This document shows, piece by piece, positions 37,278 through 45,948 of a stretch of DNA of 64,000 bases; within the stretch, counting starts at the first letter, position 1; every line of letters starts with the position of its first letter. Source of the stretch: JANWXD01 sp037446115. GTDB taxonomy: Bacteria; Acidobacteriota; Terriglobia; Bryobacterales; Bryobacteraceae. The stretch lies in assembly GCA_037446115.1 (NCBI GenBank), contig JBBIJF010000023.1, forward strand, positions 7,605 through 71,604, in the 5' to 3' direction. Under the pieces are notes generated by a model. The model was not told the DNA's origin. It saw only the letters and a list, made by a program, of their open reading frames with translations, and ran no database searches. Position numbers and translations under genes: made by a program.

Positions 37278-37736
37278 ATGGATGCGCCTGCCCCCAGACT
37301 TGCTTTGCGGACTGCTCCTTACGAAGGCCCGGAAATGGCCGCGGCTGTGGACGCGTTCGTACGCGAACTGCCGCCGTTGCTGTTCGCCCGCCGCGGCGTG
37401 GTGATCCCCGTCCCGGTCTGGCTCCGGGATGAGAGCGTCTCCTTCGGGATGGGCATGCTCGAGGCGGGCGGTCAGGTCCTCGGCGCCTTCCTCCTCACCC
37501 AGGGTCAGGACGCGCTCGTGTTGCTCGAGAAGCATGCCGCCGAGTTCCTCGCCCCGGAAATGGTGGCGTACTTCCTGGTGAAGCTGCGCACTTCCCGGCC
37601 CGCGCTCATCAGCGCCGTCGAGCAACGCTTCACTCCTGAGGCTCTCACGGAGGCGTTGCGGGAGCGCCTGGGCCGCGGCGAGTCCGTCCGGGATCTGGTC
37701 TCGACGCTGGAAACAATTCTTGCCGAAACTGTTTGA
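37278..37736 (+). CDS. small FlhA C-terminal-domain-like protein
   Basis: 152 aa from ATG 37278, two bases after the TPR gene. It follows the same FlhA-C order: AAVDAFVRELPPLLFARRG, VVIPVPVWLRDESV, a middle FLAPEMVAYFLVKLRTSRPA, and ALRERLGRGESVRDLVSTLE then TILAE, which corresponds to the LLxEkVPIRDmrTILEaLa segment of FlhA. With the TPR protein it gives two FlhA-like partners in one operon. It is the last gene; no terminator is obvious in the 58 bases before the OPT gene. Confidence 0.7.
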   Translation: MDAPAPRLALRTAPYEGPEMAAAVDAFVRELPPLLFARRGVVIPVPVWLRDESVSFGMGMLEAGGQVLGAFLLTQGQDALVLLEKHAAEFLAPEMVAYFLVKLRTSRPALISAVEQRFTPEALTEALRERLGRGESVRDLVSTLETILAETV

Positions 37737-37794
37737 GCCAGTCAGGCCGCTTGGCGCGTGAAAGCCGCCCGCCCGTCCGGCTAGAATTGACCCC

Positions 37795-39789
37795 ATGCAG
37801 GAGCCGGCCGAGATCACCCTGAAGGCCCTGGCCCTCGGTCTGTTTCTGGCCCTCGTCTTCGGCGCCGCCAACGCGTATCTCGGCTTGCGCGCCGGCCAGA
37901 CCGTAGCGGCCACGATCCCCGCCGCCGTGATTGCCGCAACGCTGTTCCGCCTCCCCGGCTTCCGTGGCACGGTCCTGGAACAGAACATCGCTCGCACGGC
38001 GGCCTCGGTCGGCGAGGCGCTCGTGGCCGGGGCGATTTTCACGATTCCCGCCTTCGTCATGATCCAGACCGGCGGCGCGGTGCTCTGGAGCAGCCTCCGC
38101 GCGCACTACTGGGAGGCCTCTTTGATCCTGCTCGCCGGCGGCCTGCTCGGCGTCTTCTTCATCATCCTGCTGCGGCGCCCCCTGTGCGTGGATGCGGGCC
38201 TGCCCTGGCCCGAGAGCGTCGCCAGCGCGGAGATCGTCAAGGCCGGGGAGCGCGCCGGTGCGGCCTCGCGCGACATCTTCGGCGCCATGGGCTACGGCGC
38301 CCTGATCCAGCTGCTGAAAAGCGACAAGGGCTTGCAGATTCTCCGCGACTACGGCGAAGGTTTTCTGGCCTTTCCGCGCTCGGTGATCCATCACTTCGAC
38401 TTTGCCCGCCGGCCGCTGGCCGGCATCGCCCACACGGGCGGCATCGCCTGGGCGACCCCCAGCCTCTCGCCGGCGCTGATGGGCATCGGCTATCTCATCG
38501 GGCCGCGTCTGGCCTCCATCAACGTTGCCGGCGGCATCATTGCCTGGTGGCTGCTCATCCCTCTGCTGCTGTTCTTCGACCCGGACCTCCCGACGCGCCT
38601 GGGCGGCGCCGCGGGCTGGGATGTGGCCGCCTTCACCGTCTGGTATAACGTGGTGCGTCCGGTCGCCGTGGGCGCCATGTTGGTCGCGGCCTTCTACACG
38701 CTTTTCTCGATGCGCCGGTCCATCTCCCGCTCGCTGCGCGGGGCCTTCGCCGCCACGGCCGGCGCCCGCGGCGAGGCAACGCGGGAGCGCACCGAACACG
38801 ACATCCCGGCGCGATGGATCCTCGTCGGAATCGTCTTCCTCATGCTCCCCGTGACGGCGATCTACTACTACTACACGCGGGGTTGGATGGCGGCTCTGGT
38901 CGCCGCCCTCGTCATGGCCGTCACCGGCTTCCTGCTTTCCGCCGTCGGCGGCTATCTGGTCGGGCTCGTGGGCAGCTCCAACCAGCCGGTCTCCGGCCTC
39001 ACGCTCTCGGCGCTCGTGATCGCCGCGCTCGTGATGCTCGCCCTGGGCGTGCGCGGCGCTCCGGGGATGGCGGCCGTGCTCGGGGTCGCCGCCGTGGTCT
39101 GCTGCGCCTGCTGCGTCTCCGGCTCGCTCATCCAGGATCTGAAGGCCGGGCACCTGCTCGGCGGCACGCCGTGGAAAATGCAAGTGGTGGAGATGATCGC
39201 GGTCGCCCTGCTGGCCTTCTTCCTGATGGCGCCCATCGTCGTGCTCCACGAAGCCAACCTTCCCACAGGAGGCATCGGCGGCCGCGCTCTGCCGGCTCCC
39301 CAGGCCGGCCTGATGGCCCAGCTCACCCGAGGCATCGTCGGCGGCGAGATGGCCTGGGGCCTGCTCGGCATCGGCGCGGCCTTCGGCGCCGCCCTGATCC
39401 TGTGCGGCGCCCGCGCGCCGATGTTGATCGCCGTGGGCATGTATCTGCCCTTCGACACTTCCTCGGCCATCTTCGCCGGCGGGCTCATCAGGCTCCTGGC
39501 CGATCGCCTGGCCGCCTCGCGAAGCGACGCCGATCGGGCCGCCATCGAACAGCGGGGCACCCTGCTGGCGTCGGGACTGATCGCCGGTGAAGCGATCATG
39601 GGCATCGTGCTGGCCGCCTTGTTCCTGGCGGGCGCTCCGTCTCTGACCTCGCTTGTTACCGGTACCGGCGAGCTCGCCCTCTACCGGCACGCCGGCGGCT
39701 GGCTTTCCCTTGCCGCCTTTGCCACCCTGGTGTACGTGCTGGTGCGCATTCCTTTGAAAAGACCGCCTGCGCGTACCACCACGCCGTGA
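37795..39789 (+). CDS. OPT-family oligopeptide transporter
   Basis: 664 aa with about 14-16 hydrophobic segments. The start EITLKALALGLFLALVFGAA and the following NAYLGLRAGQTVAATIPAAV match the OPT family signature (Ixxxxx, NAYLGLkaG). PWPESVASAEIVKAGE and NQPVSGLTLSAL are further family motifs. It acts as a proton-coupled inner-membrane transporter of peptides or metal chelates. A TAGAAT element at 37782-37787 lies directly before the ATG. Confidence 0.9.
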   Translation: MQEPAEITLKALALGLFLALVFGAANAYLGLRAGQTVAATIPAAVIAATLFRLPGFRGTVLEQNIARTAASVGEALVAGAIFTIPAFVMIQTGGAVLWSSLRAHYWEASLILLAGGLLGVFFIILLRRPLCVDAGLPWPESVASAEIVKAGERAGAASRDIFGAMGYGALIQLLKSDKGLQILRDYGEGFLAFPRSVIHHFDFARRPLAGIAHTGGIAWATPSLSPALMGIGYLIGPRLASINVAGGIIAWWLLIPLLLFFDPDLPTRLGGAAGWDVAAFTVWYNVVRPVAVGAMLVAAFYTLFSMRRSISRSLRGAFAATAGARGEATRERTEHDIPARWILVGIVFLMLPVTAIYYYYTRGWMAALVAALVMAVTGFLLSAVGGYLVGLVGSSNQPVSGLTLSALVIAALVMLALGVRGAPGMAAVLGVAAVVCCACCVSGSLIQDLKAGHLLGGTPWKMQVVEMIAVALLAFFLMAPIVVLHEANLPTGGIGGRALPAPQAGLMAQLTRGIVGGEMAWGLLGIGAAFGAALILCGARAPMLIAVGMYLPFDTSSAIFAGGLIRLLADRLAASRSDADRAAIEQRGTLLASGLIAGEAIMGIVLAALFLAGAPSLTSLVTGTGELALYRHAGGWLSLAAFATLVYVLVRIPLKRPPARTTTP

Positions 39790-39907
39790 AGGCGATCGCG
39801 CGGCGGCGCATGCGCCATGTGACCCCAGGTCCCCGGACCGTCCCGCGCCCCGGGGCCGCGCGCGCACGGCCGGAATCCTCCCGATGTTTCCGCTACAGTA
39901 AAACGGA

Positions 39908-41281
39908 ATGGCGACGGTAGCCCGAGGCCCGGTCAAAGACCTGTACGACCTCCGCCCGGAAGATGTCCAGCAACCCCCGCGCACGCTCGGAGCGGCGCTG
40001 CGGCGCATCGGCCCGGGTATGATCCTGGCCGCCTCCATCGTGGGCTCCGGCGAGCTGATCGCCACCACCACGCTCGGCGCGCAGGTGGGCTACGCCGCGC
40101 TCTGGGTCATCCTGCTCAGCTGCCTGATCAAGCCCGCCGTGCAGGCCGAGCTCGGACGCTATACCATCGCCACGGCCGAGACCGGCCTGGAAAGCTTCAA
40201 TCACCTGCCCGGGCCGCGATGGAAGGTGAGCTGGGTCGTCTGGGCCTGGGCTTTGATGGTCCTGATGACGCTGTTTCAGGTCGGCGCCATGTTCGGCGGC
40301 GTCTCCCAGGTCATGCATGAGCTGGTTCCCGCCGTGCCGGTCAACGCCTGGGTTTTCGTTTTCCTGGCCGTCACCCTGGCGCTCCTTCTCGGAGGCGGCT
40401 ATGAGCGCATCGAGCGCCTGGCCATGGTCAAAGTCGGTCTGTTCACCATGCTGACGTTGCTGGCGGCGCTCTTGCTCCTGCGCATGCCGCAGTACTTTTC
40501 CTGGGAGCGCCTCCTCGACGGCCTGAAGTTCCGCGCCCCCGGCGAGGGGCTCGCCACCGCCGTCGCCGTCTTCGGCATCACCGGCGTCGGGGCGACGGAG
40601 CTGTTCATGTACCCGTACTGGTGCGTGGAGAAGGGCTATGCGCGCTTCACCGGGCGCCGGGACGGTTCCGCCGCCTGGCGTCTGCGCGCGCAGGGTTGGG
40701 TGCGGGTGATGAACGTGGACATCTTTGCGTCTATGCTCATTTACACCATTGCCACCGTGGCCTTCTATCTGCTCGGCGCGGGAGTCCTGCACGGCATGGG
40801 GCTCGTGCCGGCCGCAGGCGACATGATCCGCGTGCTCTCGAACATCTACACGCAGACCCTGGGGGAGTGGTCCCTCTGGCTGTTCTATGCCGGCGCCATC
40901 GCCACCCTCTACGGCACCATCTTTGCCGCCACCGCCGCTCACTCGCGCGTTTACGCGGACATGTGCCGCCTGATGGGCTTTTTCCCCGCCCGCGACTATG
41001 AAACGCGCGTCCGCTACCGGGACCGCTTCATCTGGGCCCTGACCGTGATCCCCGTCATTCTGTATCTGGTCTTCCAGTCGCCGGTCAAAATGGTGGTCGC
41101 CGGCGGGGTCGCCCAGGCTCTCATGATTCCCGTCATCGCCGCCGGAGCGCTCTATCTGCGGCATAAGCGGCTTCCCGGCGAAATCCGCCCGCCCTGGTAC
41201 ACGACGGTCGCCCTCTGGATCGCCTCGGCCGTGATTATCTGCCTGATGGGCTATTACGCGGTGATGACGGCCGGATTGTGA
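39908..41281 (+). CDS. Nramp-like transporter lacking canonical metal-binding motifs
   Basis: 457 aa with about 11 membrane segments. The fold is recognisable from GPGMILAASIVGSGELIATT and the LGAQVGYAALWVILLSCLIK helix. The TM1 metal motif DPGN is replaced by VGSG, and in TM6 the MPH motif is replaced by MYPY (ATELFMYPYWC). It thus belongs to a divergent Nramp-related branch that may carry another ion or substrate. It ends 7 bases from the convergent barrel gene. Confidence 0.85.
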   Translation: MATVARGPVKDLYDLRPEDVQQPPRTLGAALRRIGPGMILAASIVGSGELIATTTLGAQVGYAALWVILLSCLIKPAVQAELGRYTIATAETGLESFNHLPGPRWKVSWVVWAWALMVLMTLFQVGAMFGGVSQVMHELVPAVPVNAWVFVFLAVTLALLLGGGYERIERLAMVKVGLFTMLTLLAALLLLRMPQYFSWERLLDGLKFRAPGEGLATAVAVFGITGVGATELFMYPYWCVEKGYARFTGRRDGSAAWRLRAQGWVRVMNVDIFASMLIYTIATVAFYLLGAGVLHGMGLVPAAGDMIRVLSNIYTQTLGEWSLWLFYAGAIATLYGTIFAATAAHSRVYADMCRLMGFFPARDYETRVRYRDRFIWALTVIPVILYLVFQSPVKMVVAGGVAQALMIPVIAAGALYLRHKRLPGEIRPPWYTTVALWIASAVIICLMGYYAVMTAGL

Positions 41282-41288
41282 ATTCGCG

Positions 41289-41888
41289 CTAGAGCGTGAA
41301 GGCCAGCCCTGCGCTGACCTCGAGCTGCCGCAGCCAGCCCCGGGGCTCCGGCCCCGCGAAGAAATCCGGCTTCGGCGTGTGGTACTGCCGCACGTCGAAG
41401 CGCATCAGAAACATGGGGCTGACGCGGACCTTGATGCCGCCTCCGTAATTGACGCCGAACTTGGTGACGCCGCCCCCGGTCTGCACCGATGCTCCCGGCG
41501 GGACGAAGTTGTTGAAATGCACGCCCCCGGTTGCAAACGGCCGCACGCCCGTGCCCTCCGGCGTCGCATACACCAGAAAGTTGTAAAAACCCTGGTGAAT
41601 GGCCATCCCCGGCTCGCCGAAGGCCCCCAGATCGAGTTTGGTCCGGTTGTAGGCGTATCCGCCCTCGTGGCCGAAGAAACGGTACGTGTTCAGCGTGAGG
41701 CGGAACGCGATCCGGAATCCGTCTCCGAGGTTCACCGGGACGCTCGCGGTGCCGGTATCCACCGTCGTGAGCAGATTGTTACGCAGCAGCGAACCGCCTC
41801 CACTTACGCCCGCCTCCAGCGCCTGTCCGAAACAAACCGGGCCGGATGCCAGCGCCGCCGCCATGATCCAACGTCGCATCGTCGTCAT
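41289..41888 (-). CDS. outer-membrane beta-barrel protein
   Basis: 199 aa. The signal peptide (MRRWIMAAALASGPVCFGQA) is followed by alternating amphipathic strands rich in Gly, Asn and aromatics (VNLGDGFRIAFRLTLNTYRF, YNFLVYATPEG, FGVNYGGGIKVRVS), ending with a hydrophobic strand VSAGLAFTL, the usual barrel C-terminus. Start ATG 41888 or 41879. Role unknown. Confidence 0.7.
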   Translation of the reverse strand: MTTMRRWIMAAALASGPVCFGQALEAGVSGGGSLLRNNLLTTVDTGTASVPVNLGDGFRIAFRLTLNTYRFFGHEGGYAYNRTKLDLGAFGEPGMAIHQGFYNFLVYATPEGTGVRPFATGGVHFNNFVPPGASVQTGGGVTKFGVNYGGGIKVRVSPMFLMRFDVRQYHTPKPDFFAGPEPRGWLRQLEVSAGLAFTL

Positions 41889-41935
41889 TCTTCCATCCTA
41901 ACAGCCGCCGCCCCCGCCGCGCCGTTTTCGCCAAA

Positions 41936-42973
41936 ATGGAAGACATGAAAGCCGTTCGAATCCACCGCCACGGAGGGCCGGAGGTCCTCACCTACGAAGA
42001 CGTCGCCGAGCCGCGACCGCGCGCCGACCAGATCCTGCTCCGCGTGCGCGCCTGCGCGCTGAACCACCTGGACCTCTGGGTGCGCAACGGCATTCCGGGC
42101 GCGCAGATTCCGCTGCCTCATGTGCTCGGCAGCGATATCGCCGGCGAGGTCGCCGAAGCGGGCGAGTTTTGCGAGCGCATCCGCCCGGGGCAGCGCGTAC
42201 TGCTTGCGCCCGCCCTCAGCTGCCGCCAGTGCCGGGAGTGCGTTTCCGGCCGCGACAACCGCTGCCCGCGCTATTCCCTGTTCGGTTATCAAATCCCCGG
42301 CGGAAACGCCGAATACCTGGCCGCGCCCGAGTATGCGGCGGTTCCCCTCCCTGACAATCTGAGCTTCGAGGAAGCCGCCGCCGCTCCGCTTGTGTTCCTG
42401 ACGGCGTACCACATGCTGTTCGAGCGGGCGCGCCTGCAGCCCGGCGAGACGGTGCTGGTGGTGGCCGCCTCGAGCGGCGTCGGCTCAGCCGCCGTCCAGC
42501 TGGCCAAATGGTCCCGCTGCCGCGTGATCGCCACTGCCGGCGGGGAGGCCAAGCTGGCGAAAGCCAAAGAACTCGGCGCCGACGAAGTGATTGACCACTA
42601 CCGCCAGGACATTGCCGCCGAAGTCCGGCGCCTCACGGACCGCCGCGGCGTGGACGTCGTCTTCGAACACGTCGGCGCCGCCACCTGGAACCTGAGCCTC
42701 CAGTCGCTGGCCCCCGGAGGCCGGCTGGTCACTTGCGGCGCCACCACCGGGCCGGAAGCCCGCCTCGACCTCCGCTTCTTGTTCTATCGCCGGCAGTCCG
42801 TGCTGGGCTCCTTCATGGGCACGCTGGGCGAGCTCTACCAAGTGCTGGATCTGGTCTTCCGCAAACAGGTGCGCCCCGTCATTGACAGCGTCTATCCGCT
42901 GGCCGAAGTTGCCGCCGCGCACCGGCGCCTGGAAAACAAAGAACAGTTCGGCAAGGTCGTGCTGGCGGTTTGA
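41936..42973 (+). CDS. zinc-type alcohol dehydrogenase / quinone oxidoreductase family protein
   Basis: 345 aa MDR-superfamily enzyme. GroES-like N-terminal domain, with the four-cysteine structural zinc loop CRQCRECVSGRDNRC; nucleotide site VVAASSGVGSAAVQLAKW (AxxGxG). The catalytic region has NHLDLWVRNG in place of the Cys zinc ligand of classical alcohol dehydrogenases, so it may act as an NADPH oxidoreductase. Start ATG 41936 or the ATG at 41945. Divergent from the barrel gene. Confidence 0.85.
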   Translation: MEDMKAVRIHRHGGPEVLTYEDVAEPRPRADQILLRVRACALNHLDLWVRNGIPGAQIPLPHVLGSDIAGEVAEAGEFCERIRPGQRVLLAPALSCRQCRECVSGRDNRCPRYSLFGYQIPGGNAEYLAAPEYAAVPLPDNLSFEEAAAAPLVFLTAYHMLFERARLQPGETVLVVAASSGVGSAAVQLAKWSRCRVIATAGGEAKLAKAKELGADEVIDHYRQDIAAEVRRLTDRRGVDVVFEHVGAATWNLSLQSLAPGGRLVTCGATTGPEARLDLRFLFYRRQSVLGSFMGTLGELYQVLDLVFRKQVRPVIDSVYPLAEVAAAHRRLENKEQFGKVVLAV

Positions 42974-43038
42974 GGCGGCGCCGCGCTGCCGGAGGCCTTC
43001 GGCGCAGACCGCAGCCTGGAGACGCCGCGCCCCAGCCC

Positions 43039-44061
43039 TCAGCCTACGTCAAAGCCGTGCTGCCGCCGGTGGTGCGGGCCGTCGAAATTCTTGGTGGACT
43101 TGAACAGTTCGTGGCGGCCGTCGCCGGCCTCCTCTTTGACGCGCGCCAGCAGCGCCTCGCGCTCCGCGCTCGTCATGGGGCGGAAGTCCCGCGCAATCGC
43201 GATGTTCTGCTTGAGCTGCTCCATGCTGATCATGCCCACCACCTGGCTGGCCACCGGCAGGCTCAAACAGTAGCGATAGCACTCCTGGGGCGTCAGGCCC
43301 GCCGCCGCCACCAGCCGGCCCTGCGTCCCTCCGCCGCCGAGGCCCTTCATCCCGATGACGCCGACGTTCTTCTTCAGGCATTCCGGCACCACTTCCTTCT
43401 GGAAGCTGCGGTAATGCGCGTCCATGACGTTGATGGGCATCTGCGCCGTGTCCCAGTCGAAGGGCTTGGCGAGCATCTTCAGGTGAATGAGCGGATCTTT
43501 GTGTCCGGTAAAGCCGATGTAGCGCACTTTGCCCTGCTTGCGCGCCTCGATGGCCGCCTTGATGCCGCCCTTCTCGAAGACCCAGTCGGGATCGTTGTCA
43601 TAGACGATCTCGTGGAACTGCCACAGGTCCAGGTAGTCCGTGCGCAGGCGCCGCAGGCTGTCTTCCAGATTTTTCATCGAACCGGCGTAGTCTCGCTCGC
43701 AGTTCTTGGTCATCAGGAAAACCTGCTTGCGCTTGCCGTCCATGGCCAGGGCTTTGCCCATGACTTCCTCGGCCCGCCCGCCGTGGTAATCCCAGCAGTT
43801 GTCAAAGAAGGTCAGGCCCTCGTCAATGGCGGCGTGCATGATGCGGATGGCTTCGTTTTCGTCCTTGACTGCACCGATGTGCCATCCGCCCAGGCACAGG
43901 ACGGAAACGCGCTGCCCCGTGCGCCCGAGCACGCGCGTCGGCAACCCCGTCGCCGAGGCGCTGCTGGTCTGGGCGATGACCTGCTCGGCAAGCGCCGCCA
44001 CCGACAGCGCTGCGACGCCCTGCTTGAAAAAGTCCCGGCGCGATACCGGCTCGCTGCTCAT
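43039..44061 (-). CDS. Tat-exported aldo/keto reductase
   Basis: 340 aa from ATG 44061 with AAGGAGG upstream. The twin-arginine signal is SRRDFFKQGVAALSVAALA. The body is an AKR barrel: GLPTRVLGRTGQRVSVLCLG, the catalytic Asp and Tyr in FFDNCWDYHGG, Lys in MTKNCERDY, and DYLDLWQFHE. GMKGLGGGG and QNIAIARDFRPM are typical of the exported AKR group. A periplasmic redox role is likely; the substrate is unknown. A longer frame upstream has no ribosome site. Confidence 0.87.
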   Translation of the reverse strand: MSSEPVSRRDFFKQGVAALSVAALAEQVIAQTSSASATGLPTRVLGRTGQRVSVLCLGGWHIGAVKDENEAIRIMHAAIDEGLTFFDNCWDYHGGRAEEVMGKALAMDGKRKQVFLMTKNCERDYAGSMKNLEDSLRRLRTDYLDLWQFHEIVYDNDPDWVFEKGGIKAAIEARKQGKVRYIGFTGHKDPLIHLKMLAKPFDWDTAQMPINVMDAHYRSFQKEVVPECLKKNVGVIGMKGLGGGGTQGRLVAAAGLTPQECYRYCLSLPVASQVVGMISMEQLKQNIAIARDFRPMTSAEREALLARVKEEAGDGRHELFKSTKNFDGPHHRRQHGFDVG

Positions 44062-44114
44062 CGCGTACCCCTCCTTCGAGCTACCATTGTACAAATCTGT
44101 TCGAAAAATCCGGG

Positions 44115-45494
44115 CTAGTTGCGCAAATACCGCGCAGCGAACTCGAGAAACACCGGCCAGTTCGGCCCCATGAAGTGCCCGCCGCTGTGCTGCCGAAAGC
44201 CCAGATCGCCTTCGACAAGCGCCGTCCCGATGGGCGGAAACTCCGTGGTGCCCAGGTCCTTTTTCCCGAGCAGGCGGTAGACCGGGCCCGCGGCCACCGC
44301 CGCCAGAAACATCCCCTTGGGATCCACCCAGCCGTCGCCGTTCACCGCCCCCGCCCCGAGGAACACCGGACGCGGCGCGCACAGTGCGATCAGCTCGTGA
44401 GAGTCCACGGGCAGATCGTTCCAGCTAAGCGGCCCGGCGTATTTCAGGTAGTTGCCGGCCATCCAGTGATACTCTCCGGGACCGGCGACGTTCTCGACCA
44501 GCTCTCCGAAGTTGCGCCGGTGCAGTTTGGCGCCTGCCGCTCCCGAGGAACTGACGAACGCAACGGCGAAGCGCGGGTCGAAGGCCATCGCCACCAGCGC
44601 CGCCTTCCCGTACCGCGAGTGGCCCGCGATGCCCACGCGCCGCTCGTCAATGTCCTTGTCGGCGGCAAAGTAATCGAGAGCGCGGCTGGCGCCCCAGGCC
44701 CAGGCCCGCAGTGCGCCCCAGTCGTCCAGTTTGCGCGGCCGGCCCTGGTTTACGAGCCCGATGATCCCCCTGGTCAGCCCGGCTCCGTTGTCGGCTTGAA
44801 TGCTCGTGGCCACCAGGGTCACCGCCGCCCACCCCTTGGCCAGAACCAGTTCGCGCCAGTCCGGCCCGGGCGGCGCCGGAAACCGTGGCGCCCCTGCCGG
44901 AGGGCGCGGCAGCGTCCCGAAGCCGAACTGCAGGATGGCGGCTACGGGAAACCGCGCCTTCTCGGGCAGAACCACCGTCATCTGGATCTCCACCGTGATC
45001 AGCGGATAGGCCGAGTTGTCCGCGACTCCGGTGAGCCGTTTGATGACCGCCGGAATCGCCCCGACCTTCTCGCGCGCGATGCTCGTGACTTTCCAGCTCA
45101 CCTTGGGCGTGTTCTTCGGAACCCGGCCGTAGACTTCCCGCTCGAAGTCCTCGACGATTTCCGGCCGCCGCATGCGCCACCACTCCCGGGCGGTCCTTAC
45201 CGGCCGGCCGTTTTTCAGCCGCAGCGGATCCGGCAGCACAGGGTAGGGACTGGCCTTCGATTCGTCGTAGTTGACGGCGTTCGGTGCGTTCGGATCGCGC
45301 GGGTTGGCGCCGGGCCGCAGGGCCGTAATGCCGAGCAGCTTCAGCATGCGCTGATGGTCCTCCTGCGCGGTGAGCTCCACCGGGGGTTTCAGGTCGGAAA
45401 ACGCAAGCGCCACACCCCCGGCAAGCGCAACAACCGACCACATCAGCAAAACGCGCCCTCCGGCCCTGCCTGTCCCGTACGAGAGCTTCCGCAT
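44115..45494 (-). CDS. exported CE15-like glucuronoyl esterase
   Basis: About 459 aa. The signal or anchor is VLLMWSVVALAGGVALAF. The serine nucleophile lies in GIAGHSRYGKAALVAMAFDP, which fits the G-x-S-R-x-G-K motif of CE15 enzymes that cleave lignin-glucuronoxylan esters, followed by RFAVAFVSSSGAAGAKLHRR. The histidine is in HSGGHFMGPNWPVFLEF. Other features are RRPEIVEDFEREVYGRVP and DELIALCAPRPVFLG-like text (SHELIALCAPRPVF). Start ATG 45494 or 45506. It suggests plant-biomass use, with the CBM9-like and BD-FAE-like genes. Confidence 0.82.
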   Translation of the reverse strand: MRKLSYGTGRAGGRVLLMWSVVALAGGVALAFSDLKPPVELTAQEDHQRMLKLLGITALRPGANPRDPNAPNAVNYDESKASPYPVLPDPLRLKNGRPVRTAREWWRMRRPEIVEDFEREVYGRVPKNTPKVSWKVTSIAREKVGAIPAVIKRLTGVADNSAYPLITVEIQMTVVLPEKARFPVAAILQFGFGTLPRPPAGAPRFPAPPGPDWRELVLAKGWAAVTLVATSIQADNGAGLTRGIIGLVNQGRPRKLDDWGALRAWAWGASRALDYFAADKDIDERRVGIAGHSRYGKAALVAMAFDPRFAVAFVSSSGAAGAKLHRRNFGELVENVAGPGEYHWMAGNYLKYAGPLSWNDLPVDSHELIALCAPRPVFLGAGAVNGDGWVDPKGMFLAAVAAGPVYRLLGKKDLGTTEFPPIGTALVEGDLGFRQHSGGHFMGPNWPVFLEFAARYLRN

Positions 45495-45495
45495 C

Positions 45496-45740
45496 TTACA
45501 ATCCATGCCTGCGCAGATATTCGTCCAGTTCCCGGTATTCTCCCCTCTTTTGGAGCGCCGGATCAACTTCCCGGATCTGATGCAAAGCCTTCCGAAGGTC
45601 TGGATCCGGTCAAGCGTAGTTTCGGTCAACCGTCGCCGCCACCAGCCGCAGAGTGGCTTCCGGCTCCGAGCGCAGAATCTGAACTTCGGAAACGTGAGGA
45701 CCGCCAGTGCCCCAGGCATCGTCCGCACCCCTGGGATGCC
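45496..45740 (-). pseudogene. decayed gene fragment upstream of the CE15-like gene
   Basis: One minus frame reads EVQILRSEPEATLRLVAATV DRNYA, a TGA, then LRKALHQIREVDPALQKRGE and YRELDEYLRRHGL before TAA. The reading is protein-like on both sides of the stop, but no start codon or known family is visible. It is probably a short relic. The rest of 45741-45948 holds nothing I can identify. Confidence 0.3.
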
Positions 45741-45948
45741 GGATTTTAGCACCGTCCGCTGGCGAAGCCCGCAGGACCGTCTCCTGAAACTCGAATCACC
45801 CCGCCCGGCTTTTCCTAACTCCCGCAACTACACTCGGCTCCTCAGCTTGAGCCTTCGTCGCCGCCCAAATCGAGCTACAATCCCCATGGGAACCGATCGC
45901 TCCCAACGGTGGGCTTCCGCGAACCTCCGGTCGGCGCCGGGTTTTCCA

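Noticed and set aside
37645..40071. Minus-strand open frame of 808 codons opposite the OPT gene
   Set aside because: Low-complexity Gly/Asp/Arg/Gln text without motifs; the + strand frame is a membrane transporter.
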